This document shows positions 24,451 to 38,700 of a DNA stretch of 64,000 nt, piece by piece. Each line of letters starts with the position of its first letter. The first letter of the stretch is position 1. The stretch covers positions 20,446,841 to 20,510,840 of the forward strand of contig OX465105.1 in assembly GCA_949987565.1 (NCBI GenBank). The letters are read 5' to 3'. The position numbers and the translations under genes were made by a program. The notes below the pieces were generated by a model. The model was not told where the DNA came from, ran no database searches, and saw only the letters and a program-made list of their open reading frames with translations. This DNA comes from Luidia sarsii (Eukaryota; Echinodermata; Asteroidea; Paxillosida; Luidiidae).

Positions 24451-26733
24451 AGCAGATTGCTTTCCAATTGACCAAGATGCAAAGAAGCTCTGCAAAGAAG
24501 GTTTCCAAGAGAAAAAAGAAGGCCAAAGGTGTGGCTAAGCAAACACCAAGACAAATGTGTCTAACTTTGGTCCCAGTTTAACAAATATAAACAATATCGG
24601 GTTTCTGCCTATGAGCAATGTAAGCAGATTCAGGGCAAATTGTGGACAATTCATGGAAGGCCTTTGGCTTAAAAATTTTTTTTTTTTTTTAAATCGTTTT
24701 TGGTCAGCGAGCAGAATTAAGGCAATTAGAAAGTGGCACCTTAGTTGGGTCCCAGGGTCATCTATGACATGGCCCTAACTCCAAATGAACTGGACCTATA
24801 TTAGACACAGCTGCACATTTGTTTGGAAATGCCACACTATGTTTATTCATTCTCAACCTGATGCATATTCACAAGCTTTGGAAGAAACTTTCATCGGTGT
24901 ACATTATAATATAGTATTTTTTAAACATTATTCAGGCCTCTGGGCCATCCCACCCCAACACAACTGCAAGGCACTTGCACAAAACAGCTGCACCAAACGC
25001 AGGCCACTCCGGGTTTTTTTGTTGTTACGGCATGAATATGCATGAGGTTGATGCAAAAATGACCCACACGATGACCTCTCGTGTCAATTTCACAGAGCCG
25101 CTTTAAGAACCCCCCCCCCCCAATTCACTCGAGGCACGAAAAGCCTTGCTGAATAAAAAATAAATCAGTTTGCCAGCCAAACTCCCACTAAAGTCCCAAT
25201 GCTAAGCAGCGCCCGATGTTGGAGTGCAAGTCAAACGCAATGAGCTCCGTGTGAAATATGGTTGGCAATCGTGTTTTAACTGAGGAAGTATTTCCATGAT
25301 TGGCGGGTTTTCTTGCAGCTCGGCGAAATCCCACCCTGTTCGTGAAAGCGAAGGGGCGACAATCTCTGCTGGCAGTCTGAGAGGCCACGGGTCCTCGAGG
25401 AGGAGAGAGGGGTGGGGGTGGACTGCTGCACACATTTTGCAGGCTTTCAGGCCCAAACCCAATCTCATAGAGAACACTCGGGACGAAGGTATAAAACGCT
25501 TTTCAGCCGTACACTGCTGAGACACACGCTCTTATGCACCACATTACTTTGTTGACATACTCGGCCGAAGCGCGCACAAGGCTATTACTTTTGTGTATTG
25601 TACCGAATCACTTGAACACAATTTTTGCAGATTGAATGGTTCACCGATCACATATTACACGCACATACAGATTTCCCAAGGAAAATAAATAAAGCCGGCT
25701 GCGAGCAAATACTTGTTTTTTTAGCTGTGTGATTCATGAGATGGGGGGGGGGACCCGTGACGTGTCTGATTCCGGCCTCACGCATGTACTTGTGTCATGG
25801 CATCGTTACTCGCCCAGCAGACTAAACCATACTGCCACCCCACCTGTGCTCAATAGAGTATAACTTGATTAAGGCAGAGGTTGGCAGGTGTTGTTTTTTT
25901 TCAGCACAGAGTACTGTCTACACGAGGCAACGTTACATGTGCCAAGTGCATCAGTAAGGCTTGTGGATAACACCGTGCGGAAGAGAAGAAGAGCCGCAGA
26001 GTGGAAACTCAGCACACTCCTCCGGACGTCGGCCATGAACAGCCTGGCCCTTCAACTGGCCGGTATCTTTCCAGGACCCACTTCGCTTCTTGGGAGAGAC
26101 AGTCCACGCGGTGCGTCCGCAAACCTTACGTTATGCCGCACGGGCAAACTTGGAGGCATGCAACTGCCATCAGCTAAGCATCCCCCAGGGGGAAAGCTCA
26201 AGTGAGTGTGGTACGATGTCAACTTCTTGTCTGTGGATTCCCGCTCCTCAAAAGAATCTCAAGATGTCAACAAAAAAACAAAAAAAAATCCGACAACCTT
26301 TGACAATCTTGACAACTGCCTGGATCAGATGCATTTGGCTCACACAAGGCAACCTTTAGGGATACCGACCCTGGGCTCAAATATCACCAATAGACTGAGT
26401 GATGACTTATTTCCGCAGTGGCTTTGAACTGCGATATATCACACCTGGCCGAGCAAAATTAAGATCAATACGCATCTAGGATATAACGTCTTGGTATTTC
26501 CTGAAGGCGAGTCCCAATCGCACCGCTTCTAGCAGGAGTGAAACTGAGCCTTTCCGAAACATTGCCAAAAATACAATAACCGTGGATTTTAATTTGCTTT
26601 TATAGTCGCCAGGGCAATTGAAATCCCATCATCCGACTCCCACTCCCTTTAAAAAAAGGAACCCCCCCGCCCCCCCGCCCGAAAAAAAAATAATAATGAT
26701 AATCTCAAATATGGACACCAAGTGGGCCCACAT

Positions 26734-29700
26734 TCAATCTAGCGTGACACTCCCCATCTCGTTGGCAATGTTCTGGATTTGGTGCGCGGAGGCGTCGCCA
26801 CACTGATTGGCCCCATCCTGCTGCTCCTGCTGCTGCCGTTGCTGCTGCAGGGCAAACTTCTTGTTGTAGCGGTTGCGTATGCGGGCCCGCAGTTTCTTGC
26901 GCTGGCGGTCCAGCGACTTGTGGCTGTCCTTGAAGCGACGGATCTCCTCGGCCGAGATGACGGGCTCCTCGTCGGACGAACACGAGCCCTGCACAGAATG
27001 CGGAACGTGCGATGAAGAGGGGGGAAGGGGGGGTCAAGACTTGAGGATGTTCACTGCGAGGGGTACCTCACTACTTTGATGGGTTACCTTACTCCTTTAA
27101 TTGACCACCTCACAACTTTGATTGACTACTTCATTACTCACATGGGCAACCTCACTACTTGGATGGGCAACCTCACTACTTGGATGGGCAACCTCACTAC
27201 TTAGATGGGCAACCTCAGTACTTAGATGGGCCACCTCACTACTTAGATGGGCAACCTCACTACTTAGATGGGAAACCTCACTACTTAGATGGGCAACCTC
27301 ACTACTTAGATGGGCAACCTCACTACTTGGATGGGCAACCTCACTACTTAGATGGGAAACCTCACTACTTAGATGGGCAACCTCACTACTTAGATGAGCC
27401 ACCTCACTACTTGGATGGGCAACCTCACTACTTAGATGGGAAACCTCACTACTTAGATGGGAAACCTCACTACTTAGATGGGCAACCTCGCTACTTAGAT
27501 GGGCCACCTCACTAATTAGACGGGAAACCTCACTACTTAGATGGGCCACCTCACTACTTGGATGGGCCACCTTACTACTTAGATGGGCAACCTCACTACT
27601 TAGATGGGTCACTTCACTACTTAGATGGGCAACCTCACTACTTAGATGGGCAACCTCACTACTTAGATGGGCAACCTCACTACTTGGATGGGCAACCTCA
27701 CTACTTGGATGGGCCACCTCACTACTTAGGTGGGCGACCTCACTACTTAGATGGGCCACCTCACTACTTAGATGGGCCACCTCACTACTTAGATGGGTCA
27801 TCTCACTACTTACATGGGCACCCTCAAGTGTTTGACTTATCGCGATTTCACAGTAAAGAGAGTCTATTTGCTGGACCCACCTCTAACATGTCCAGCAAGG
27901 TTGACGTCCAGCCTACGGCACGCCTCAGCTGGGCCTCTGTGGAACACTGGCAGATCTTCTTGACTTGGTCCACTTCCTCCGGAACCTACAGGCCAGGGGG
28001 GGGGGGGGAGAGCGCCAAGAATCAAGACAGGTCATCACCGGCAGAGTCACGTCAACAACTGCTGCAGCCTTGCTTCACTGACCGGCATGACCCGATACAA
28101 TATTGGCATTAATTCTTGACATGTCTGTCCAGGGCATAGAGTCTCTTGGCCATCGGAAAGATGCTGTCCGCCTCAGCAGGGAAAAACTGTGGATTAAGCG
28201 TCTCCGCACTACACAACCTCATGGCCTTAATATTCAGGAAGGGAATGACTAATCCTCATTTCATCAACACTTCTTTTCTTTCATCTTCCCTGTGGCTTTC
28301 CCCTTTGATCTCCCACCTCCCTTCCGTCCCTTTGATCCTCCCCACCCTCTTGTTTGTTTTCCCTTTAATCTCCCCTCCCTTTGTGGGTACATCTGCATCC
28401 CACTCCCTTCCCTTTTGTCCTTCCTCTGCCATGTGTGACAGGGCTTTCCTTCCCCTGACTGTCTATGTCCTTGTCACTTTGCCTTTGAGAGAGGTTAGTG
28501 GAAGGTTTGCAGTGACACCATGTATATGTCTTCTCTTTCAAGAAGTATGGCTCTGAAAAGAGCCAGTAACTCATCATCTGGGGTAGTGTGTACTCAGCCC
28601 TGTCGTCAGGAGACTGGAGAGGTCCTGCTAGGATCGAAACGTCAGAGCCTCTAATAACTTTTGAGATTTATGTATTGCAGGTATTGCACTTATGTATTTT
28701 AGTCAGTGAGCAGTTTTCAACAGTTTTTTTTGGTATTTACTTCAGGGTCGGTTTTCTCTTTAGAATTTCGTTGAATTTAGAATTTCAAATTTCTGTCTGT
28801 CAGTCTCCCTGTCTGTTTGTTCACCTTCTTGGTCTCTTTGCAGGAGACTGGAGAGGTCCTGCTAGGATCGAAACGTTAGAGCCTCTACCTTTTGAGATTT
28901 ATGTATTGCAGGTTTTGCATTTATGTATTTTAGTCAGTGAGCAGTTTGCAACAGTTTTTATGGTATTCACTTCAGGATCGGTTTTCTCTTAGATTTTTCG
29001 TTGTTCACTCTGTCTGTCAGTCTCCCTGTCTGTTTGTTCACCTTCTGGGTCTCGTTGCAGTGAAAGCAGTCCAGGGGCTGGCCCCCATCACAGTTGGAAT
29101 GCTGGGAAGACAGGTCGTGGCTGGAATGGCACGGCTCACTGTCCACACAGATCTCGTCCGGGTCAAGGGTCAGGCCCTGCCCACACGAGCCCTCGTGCGT
29201 GTCCTCGTCTGCAGACGGTAAGGGGGAAAGGGAGTGTTTAAAACAAACAAAAAATTGCTATTGGGATAAATTGCCTAGGACCTTCCTAGTTGTCTGGGAC
29301 CTTGTAGGTTGCCTAGGACCTTGTAGGTTGCCTAGGACCTTGCTAGTTGACTGGGACCTTGGAGGTTGCCTAGGACCTGTACCTTGGAAGTTGCCTAGGA
29401 CCTGAGAAGTTGTCTAGGACCTTGTAGGTTGTCTAGGACCTTGTAGGTTGTCTAGGACCTTGTAGGTTGCCTAGGACCTTGTAGGTTGTCTAGGACCTTG
29501 TAGGTTGTCTAGGACCTTGTAGGTTGTCTAGGACCTTGTAGATTGTCTAGGACCTTGTAGGTTGTCTAGGACCTTGTAGGTTGCCTAGGACCTTGTAGGT
29601 TGCCTAGGACCTGTACCTTGGAGGTTGCCTATGACCTTCCAAGTTGCCTAGGACCTTCCACATCCAAAGGACCTACCTAGTTGCCTAGGTTCGTGGAGGT

Positions 29701-32700
29701 TACCAAGGACCTTGGAGGTTGCATATGACCTTTCTAGATGCCTAGGACCATCCTAGTTGCCTAGGACCATCCTAGTTGCCTGGGACCTTTCAGGTTGCCG
29801 AGGACCGTCTAGGTTACCTAGGACCTTCCGGGTTGCCTAAAACCTTCCGGTTACCTTGGACCTTCAATGTTTCCTAGGACCTTCCGGGTTGCCTAGGACC
29901 TTCCAGGTTGCCTAGGACCTTCCAGGTTGCCTGGGACCTTCCAGGTTACCCAGGACCTTTCCAGGTTGCCTAAAACCTTCCTGGTTGCCTAAAACTTTTC
30001 TGGTTGTCTAAAACCTTTCTGGTTGCCTAAGACCTTCCTGGTTGCCTGGGACCTTCCAGGTTACCTAAGACCTTCCGGGTTGCCTAAAACCTTCCTGGTT
30101 GCCTAAGACCTTCCTGGTTGCCTAGGACTTTCCAGGTTACCTAGGACCTTCAAGGTTGCCTGGGACCTTCCAGGTTGCCTAAAACCTTCCTGGTTGCCTT
30201 AGACCTTCCTGGTTGCCTAGGACCTTCAAGGTTTCCTAGGACTTTCCAGGTTACCTAGGACCTTCCAGGTTGCCTAGGACCTTCCAGGTTGCCTAAAACC
30301 TTCCTGGTTGCCTAGGACCTTCCAGGTTACCTAGGAAATCCAGGTTACCTGGGACCTTCAAGGTTTCCTAGGACCTTCGATTTTAAAATAAATACTCTTT
30401 TCAGCCTACCACAAAGCAATATGTAGCATGACAAAAGCCACACAGACGTCCCACGGTACCAGGTTTGACCCACTTGCGCACACAGTGCACTCTTAATGAT
30501 TGATTTCACAGGTTATTTATTGTTCCCAATTGTTTAGCGAGCTTTGAAAAAATCTATTACAAAAACTTGAGCAGCGGTCATGGGCACTGGAAAGTGGCCC
30601 GGGGCAAAGTGGCCCATGCTCCGGTGACCCACCCTGTATCGACCCCGTGTCGTGGTTGCATATGCCCTCCGAGCAGGCCACCTCCGAGCTCTCCCGCGAG
30701 CTCTGCCCGCAGTCCTCGCCGCAGTCGATGCCGCTGGAGTAGTCGGGGTCGCTGCTGCGCTGCGGGTGGAGCTTGTCGTCGCCAACCAATGAGGAGGGCG
30801 AGCCCTTCTGCTTGCTGTAGCCCGCCCGGCACATCTTGCACGGGATGGCCATGTTTTCGTTCTCGTCGCACTGCGAGGGGGAAGGAGGGGGGGGGGGGGG
30901 GGAAGAGACGAAAATAGGGGGGAGGTCGATGACAGGCGGGTCACATACCAAGGAATGGGGTGCCGGGGGGATCCAGAAAGAGGGATCCAGTCAGTGGTAG
31001 GGTTGAGAGGGATTCAAATCAGTGGTAGAATTGAGGGATTCAAATTACAGGTCGATTTGAGGAGTAACTGGTTGGTCAAAATGACCTTTAACCAAATCGT
31101 TTTCGACATACAATAATAAATATGATGATTGAAAATTGCCACCGGGTGTAAAGATTTAAATAAGACTTAAGGCTTTGCATGGTGGGTGAAACAATATAGG
31201 AGGGTTTGCAATGACACCATGTATAATAAGGTCTCTTATAGAAGAGGTGAGGTTCTGAAAAGGGAACCCGAGTGGTAACTCAACGTTCCGGCCAGTATGC
31301 TCTGGCCGCCACAGCGATGACCGCCTCAGCGATCACCGGCATATAAGCTGATCCACCGTTTTGCACCTCCCGCACAGGAGACGTACTGTTGTATACCACA
31401 ATTTACCAAAGTGCCCTCAGGGGTGCAGGCTCACATACCACAGGATACCAACTGGTATTTCATGGTGTATGGCCCTTATCCTCCCACACACACATGAAAT
31501 CCCATATACCACAACAAACCACAAACCCTGTTGTGGCATGTTATGGTGTGTGTGCCACAGGAAACCACACTGCACTCTTGGGTGCAGGTCCAAATACCAC
31601 ACATCACCACAAGCATTTGCGTGTGTGTATGTAGAGGACTGTATACCACAACATACCACGTGAAAAACCATGCGTGGCTAATTGTGGTTTCAAAAAGTCA
31701 AAATCCCATTCAAAAAGCATGCCTACACTAAAATTATGAACTTTTTTTTGGATGGCGAGCAAGCTTGTGGTGGTAACGCACCTCGCATTTGCCCTCCCCA
31801 GCACCCTCCTCCTCCCGGCACTTGTGTTCCATCTCCTCGTCCTCCCCGTCTCCCTCGCCGCCGCCGCCGTTGCCGCCGCCGGCGTTGCTGCCGCGGGCGA
31901 CGAGCGAGGGCGCCTGCCGTTCCTCGCCGGCCTCGGCCGCGCCGTTCTTGTTCTTCTTGCGGGCCTTCCGGCGCTGCTTCTTCTGCTCCCGCTTCTGCTG
32001 CTTGAGCCGGTCCGCCTCCGTGATCTCCTCGCAGACCTGCTCCAGCCTGGACATACCCTGCTTGGCCTCCAGCGCCATCTAGAACGAATGGAGGACGAGA
32101 GGTTGGGTTGGGTGAGGATCGTGGGCGAGGTACAGTAGATTGAATTGGCAGGGATTTAAGTGACCGACAAAGCCATTTACTGAAAATCACCAAAGGCCAA
32201 TGAATTGTGCGACTGCGAGTGAGCACTTACGCAACCGAAAGATTCACGGCAGGGGTGCAGGGGACCTTCAGTTTTTAGGGTTTAACAGATAAAAATGAGC
32301 AGTTTGAGATACCAGTTTAATAAAATAAAATAATAATAATAAAAAATAATAATAATAAAAAACTAATAATAAATAAAAATTAAAAAATTAAAATGATAAA
32401 ATCACGCCATTTCAGGAAATCCGCAAAACTTTCCGGAGGTCTTACATCCCTGTCTACGTTTCTTACCTCCAACGCCTTCTCCAGCTTCTGCACGCCCACG
32501 TGGAAGAGGAGCAGGAAGGTCTGCTCCTCGGCGCGCAGGGCCTGCCATATCTTGTGCAGCCTCTCGTAGATGTGGATGCCCAGACAGGTCAGCACCTCCT
32601 CCTGGGCAATGTCAATGGTCTTGGCGTGCCGCTCCCTCCGTCTGCCCCGTACACGGAGAGAGAGAAAAAAAAACCGCAAACCCGCCGTTTAACTCTTTTC

Positions 32701-35700
32701 ACTCACGGAGTTTATCTGCGACTCCGGATGGAATTGATTCGCAAAAAGGTTGACGACTAGCCGGTGCCGGTGGGCTCGCAGGCCTGAAGTGCACTTTGCT
32801 CGAGCCGCTGTGAGTGCCGGCTCCTCAAAACTCAAAATGGAAAGGGTTCTCAAAGCAGGGGGTAGTAAAAGCCACCAGACCATGCTTTCACGGTTCCATT
32901 TTAAAAAAATGACTTATTTTGTAGTTTGCACAAAAATGTGACCCGCTCCAGGAAATTATTACGTAAAATTCTGATTTTTTTTTTCGCCTCTTGAAATTAT
33001 ATCTTCAATGCTTATACTTTCAGGTTTTATTCACGAAAATGGCGAGCACGAATCTTGATTTTGTTTGTTACTGTGACGTCTTGTCCAGAGCAGGCCACTT
33101 GAAGATAAAGGTTTTAAGTGTGGAACCTCTGACCAAGAAACGGGCTCTATCTAAGTCTGTGTCTGAATTCATCAGCTGCAGTGGCTGGCTGCAGCTAGAT
33201 CCTTCCCACAGACCGTCTTGTGCTACTCAAAGGCAGAAGCCGGTTGAGGTTTGGAAAGGGGGGGGGGACTCACATTCCGTTCAGCTCCGGCTCGGCCCGG
33301 GCAATCAGCCGGCCGATGAAATCCGTGTCGCACAGGAGGTGGATGTGCTTCTCGCGCGGACAGCACCGGATGCCCTCATAGAGGGCGCTGCAGTAGCCCT
33401 TCTCCTCGCACGACGGGACCTCCCCCACCAGGATGCTGTAGGCCCGCATCACCTTGGTCTTGCACTCCCCGCAAAACCTGCCGCGAAAAAAACCGTTCCA
33501 GTGGGGCATTTTTTATGACGATGATAAATATTTTTGTCATCATCACAATAGATTTGGAGGTTTGCAAAGGGGGAAGTGTATGGTGACACCACGTGAGTCA
33601 TCTCTTTCGAGGAGGAGCGTGGCTCTGAAAAGGGCCAGACTGAAATGCCATGGAGGCTGCCATCTTGGCAAAGGTATGGGCGGAAGTAAAGGGCACGCGA
33701 GTGTCGCAGCGTAGCGTCATGAAACCACTGGCAAATTTGAACGCACGTCACGTCACACACCATACTTCGATGCTGCTAGTCGGGTGCCCCATGGCATTAC
33801 AGTATCCTGACGTCGTTTGTAATAGATGCTGTCCGTCTATAGGTTACATAATGTCTATGATGGCAGCAGTGCTCTTTACTTCTGCCCATACTTTGATGCT
33901 AGTCGGGTGCCCCATGGCATTACAGTATCCTGACGTTGTTTGTAATAGATGCTGTCCGTCTATAGGTTACATAATGTCTATGATGGCAGCAGTGCTCTTT
34001 ACTTCTGCCCATACTTCGACGCTAGTCGGGTTCCCCATGTCATTACAGTATCCTGACGTCGTTTCCAATAGACACTGACCATCTATAGCTTATAATATGT
34101 CTATGATCAAATGGATCGTGGTCAGGGTTATATATGTCTATATGTCTGTACTCAGGGATTTCTAGGAGAGGGTTGTGATCAGGGGTTTGACCAACCAGTC
34201 TTCTGTACACAGTTTAAGCTTCTCAGGTATACAGGTTTTTCAGACGACGTCACTTGACCGCAAAAAGGCTGATTATCATGTCCACAGGAGCGTCCAAATG
34301 CGCGGACGCGCATGCAAACATCAAATCGGAGTATTTCCATTGGACATTTGATGACTCGAAGGCGCGCGCGTTCCGCGTACATCCGCATGAATTGAACGCC
34401 GACCGGCAAAAAGCACGCGACTGAAAAAACCTCTATAGCTGGCTCTGCAGAGTCTCCATCCATCTCCTAGGCTGCTGACAAAATGGACGCCGGCGTCGTC
34501 TAGATATATCGGCCTGCACAAGGGGGGGGGGCGTCCTCACTCGTACGGCCGCGACTTACCGGTGCTTCCTGAGGTAGGTCTCGGTGGTCGTGTGAAGACT
34601 GGAGGCTGGGACGAAGGTCACCTTCTCCCGGCACGGTTTCTCCATGGCGTCCCATGCGTCAATCCACGTCCTGCGGGACAGGGGGGGGGGGGAAAACAAA
34701 TGGTGCCACTGAAAACGACGACAGGTGTGTAAGTCTAGCCGACGAATGACTACAAGTCAAGGAGAGCAACAGGGCTCAAAATATCCGCAAGACCGTGGAC
34801 CGAGTCTAGTCATTTCAGCGTCGATCTAGTGCCGAGTGTGACTACACTGGACCGGCCAGCTGTCTAGTGGTTTTTTTCTTGCACCGTGAAGAAATGGCAC
34901 TCAAATACAACTTTGACTTTGTCCTATATACAAGTAAACAGCATTTTCTCATAGTAATGCTTTCACTGCGAGCAGAATTTTTTTTTTTTTTCTTATTTAT
35001 GGCACCGGTCTTGTACAAAATAGATCAGGTCCAGTAAGAGTCTTCAGTTATTAGACCTGTTGTTTAGTACACATTTTTTCTGAAATTTGAGCCCTGGAGT
35101 TCATAGGCCGATCCTGTTTTGACTTAGGCGTACAAGGTGCACAAAAGGACTTGCAAGTATGATGAACTGGACAGTGTGGAAGTACATGAAGTGAGTGTGG
35201 AAGTACATCAAGTGAGAACGAAAAAACATCATCACATCTGATACAATCAGTGATTAGTATTACGTACTTCCCAGTGTACTTTGCACAGAGTTGATCCTAC
35301 TTACGATATCTGTTTGGTCTTGTGATTGTCGAGGGAATGGAGCAAGCATCTCCGGTTCTTCTTGTTCTTGTGAAGCATATTGACGAGGTCCTCCAGTTTG
35401 GCCCTGAGGTAGGTGTACAAATGGAAAAGTGAGTACCAGGGCTATTCACAGCATACACGATAAAGTGGTGCAGATCATTGAAAAACTATCTGGGAACTTT
35501 AGTACAAATTGAAAAAAAAAAAATGGCAAAGAAAAGTTTCACTGGACCGGGATTTGAACCCGAGACCTCTTGTCTTGCATGCCAGCCCTCTTCCCATACT
35601 GAGCTATCCCAAATAGTCAGCTAGTCTTTGCCGGGGTTGGGGCGCCAGTGAGAAGCAATTCAACTTTTAATTTGCCGTATATCTCAAAGGATCACAACCC

Positions 35701-38700
35701 CCTGGTTTCATTCGGATGCAAACAACCAATGGTTGTAAACCTGGCTACAGCAGCTCGGGGATCACACAAAGTGGATGCAGCTTTTTTTCAAGTCAAGTCA
35801 AACAAAGGAAAAACTGACTGGGAACTTTTGAACAAATTGAAAAAAAATTGGCAAAGAAAACTTTTGACTGTTCCCTGTTCCCAGACGATTTCTTTTTGGA
35901 CAATCTCCTAGCATTTTGGCCCTGTCACATGATGGGCCAACCAGTTCCGGGAAAATCAACGGTAATACTCACCCGTGAGTGTTGAAGAGATTGTACATCT
36001 TCCGTGGGTCGTACAGCAGCTCTGTCACCAGGGACAGCTCTGAGTGACAGGTGATGACCAGTGGCTCAATGGCCCTGACGTGATGCTGGTCCCTTAACCG
36101 TGTGAACATCTGCTCCATACTGTAATGGGTCCGCAAAGTCCAATTACTACCAACACTTAGACATGTCAGCCAGGCTTTTACTTTTTTTTTAAAACAATGT
36201 ACAGGGACTGGAAGATTGCGAAGGATTGAGGCATTGTGTTTTATGCAAAAACTCACATTGGAGGATTGTGAAGGATTGAGGCATTGTGTTTCATGCACAA
36301 ACTCACATTGGAGGATTGTGAAGGATTGAGGCAGTGGGTTTCATGCACAAACTCACATTGGAGGATTGTGAAGGATTGAGGCATTGTGTTTCATGCACAA
36401 ACTCACATTGGAGGATTGTGAAGGATTGAGGCAGTGGGTTTCATGCACAAACTCACATTGGAGGATTGCGAAGGATTGAGGCATTGTGTTTCACGCACAA
36501 ACTCACATTGGAGGATTGTGAAGGATTGAGGCAGTGGGTTTCATGCACAAACTCACATTGGAGGATTGTGAAGGATTGAGGCATTGTGTTTCATGCACTA
36601 AATCACATTCAAAGATTGTGAAGGATTGGGGCAGTGGGTTTCATGCACAAACTCACATTGGAGGATTGTGAAGGATTGAGGCATTGTGTTTCATGCACAA
36701 ACTCACATTGGAGGATTGTGAAGGATTGAGGCATTGTGTTTCATGCACAAACTCACATTCAAAGATTGTGAAGGATTGAGGGAGTGGTTTTCATGCACAA
36801 ACTCACATTGGAGGATTGTGAAGGATTGAGACATTGTGTTTCATGCACAAACTCACATTCAAAGATTGTGAAGGATTGAGGGAGTGGTTTTCATGCACAA
36901 ACTCACACTGGAGGATTGTGAAGGATTGAGACTTTGTGTTTCATGCACAAACTCACATTGGAGGATTGTGAAGGATTGAGGCAGTGGGTTTCATGCACAA
37001 ACTCACATTGGAGGATTGTGAAGGATTGAGACATTGTGTTTCATGCACAAACTCACATTGGATGTTTGTGAAGAAATGAGGCAGTAGGTTGAACGCTCAA
37101 ACTCATATCGGAGTATTGACAAAGGAAGTGGGTCTCACATACCGATTCACACAAGAGGATTGTAAGGGAGGTGCCTAGCCCCCCCCCCCCCCAAAAGGCT
37201 TGATAGGGTTAAGGGGCGCGCAAGCCCACTGTACCTACCTCCTCCGACAGCCCACACAGGGCACACTCTCCTGCATAGAGGGACCGAACAGCTCCTTGCT
37301 GGGTATCATGACCGCAGCTGCCAGCTCATCTTTGCTCAGGTCACTGTACTTCTGCAATTTTGTAAACCCAGACAATGATGTGTTATTGAGAATTTTATGC
37401 ACTGCTGCAAAAATGAGAAAAGGCCCTATTGGTAAGCCTGTGCATGGCGTCATAGATTATGGGATGCCATTTCATGCAATTCATTAAATTATCTAAAACA
37501 AAAACTGTGCCGAAGTACATAACTATATCATTATGGCTGTTTCATTGCAATTGCATTTTGGCATTTGGGCTTGTGAAGTTGCACACTTTCAGCATGATTC
37601 CATGTGTACTATGTCTATGAACCTTCTGATAACAATTGTGGGTGTGCTGTTTTGGTAAAACATTTGCAATGCGACACCCTCCGCTATACCAATTTGAATC
37701 CACCAAATGACCCCGAAGAGCTTGGTAGTCAAGTGGTCAAGATGTCTGCACTCGAAAGAAGGAGTTGCGGGTTCGAATCCCACCCAAGCTGCCTGCATTA
37801 GTTCAGCAGGCAATTGGGCAAAGCACTGAGCATGCAGCACTCATTATTTCGATTAGAGAAAACCCTCACGGAATTACATGCTCCTCAATGCAAAAAAAAA
37901 AAAAAGCAGCAGCTGTATCATAGTCAAAGATCGACCTGCCAAGATGGGCCGTATATAGTACCTCGATGAAGGAATCTATCTCGGCATGCCTGTTCCGACC
38001 CTTGCCCCTGCTGTGGTCACACTGGTCATACTTGATGTCGGATAACTCCATCACCATCTGGAGAAAGAAAGAAAAAAGAGAGAGAAAAAAAAAATGTATC
38101 CAGGAAACGATTGTCAACAGCAGGCAGATCACATTATGTGCAGGAAGGGAATTTCCCTGTGGACTGAGGGAACCACCGCTCCAGAAACGCTCCGTGCCTT
38201 TTGCACGAGGAAGTCTGTCTATTTTGGGCGGGCTTGAGGAAGAAAACAAGTTCTGAGATTTCCTGAGACAAAATCATGATAGGTCGACAGAGGTCGTGAG
38301 TCCAAAGCAGTCTTATACACACATGTATTGGGGTAAAATAAAGTGAATGTTATGTCCACCTAGTATACAGTAGTAATATTTTGTTTCCTCAAAAAATGAG
38401 GGGGGGCCAAACATTTTCATACTATTTTTATCACGACCTTTCTGAAAGGCAAACTTACTCACTCACTGTCTTTGACAGAGGTCATGTTAGTATTGAAGCT
38501 TGAGGCCTTCTAAATCTTTTATATTCGGGCTCATTTGAGTCAGTCAAGTTGGCAAGAATTTTGTAATTCTTTTAAAATTCAGATCAAATGAATAAAGGAA
38601 AGACTGACTGGGAACATGTTGAACAATTTTGAAAAATGGCAAAGAAAACTTTGACTGCGTGAAGCTGGGACCTCTGGTTTTAGGTATCAGCACTTAGAGT

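Larger units (their letters stand above)
21121..26733. other. Intergenic region between the 14-3-3 and GGNBP2 genes
   Basis: Holds the MITE at 21370, the partial TTAA MITE at 23150, the 23-bp minisatellite at 24190 and scattered homopolymers. Short open frames here have no recognisable protein features. The 3'UTR of GGNBP2 probably occupies the right end. Confidence 0.55.

Noticed and set aside
25888..26205. 105-codon plus-strand open frame upstream of GGNBP2's 3' end
   Set aside because: No motif or conservation cue; composition is like that of neighbouring non-coding DNA.
27071..27827. CRISPR-like array
   Set aside because: Units are head-to-tail with no unique spacers; it is a eukaryotic minisatellite inside an intron.
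31782..32138. Plus-strand frames rich in Ala/Leu
   Set aside because: Antisense shadows of GGNBP2 exon 10.
32991..33518. 175-codon plus-strand open frame
   Set aside because: The right half is the antisense of GGNBP2 exon 8; the left half has no protein features.
37719..37790. tRNA-Ser gene
   Set aside because: Acceptor and T arms pair, but the anticodon stem does not, and a second copy with the same downstream body shows it is a SINE.
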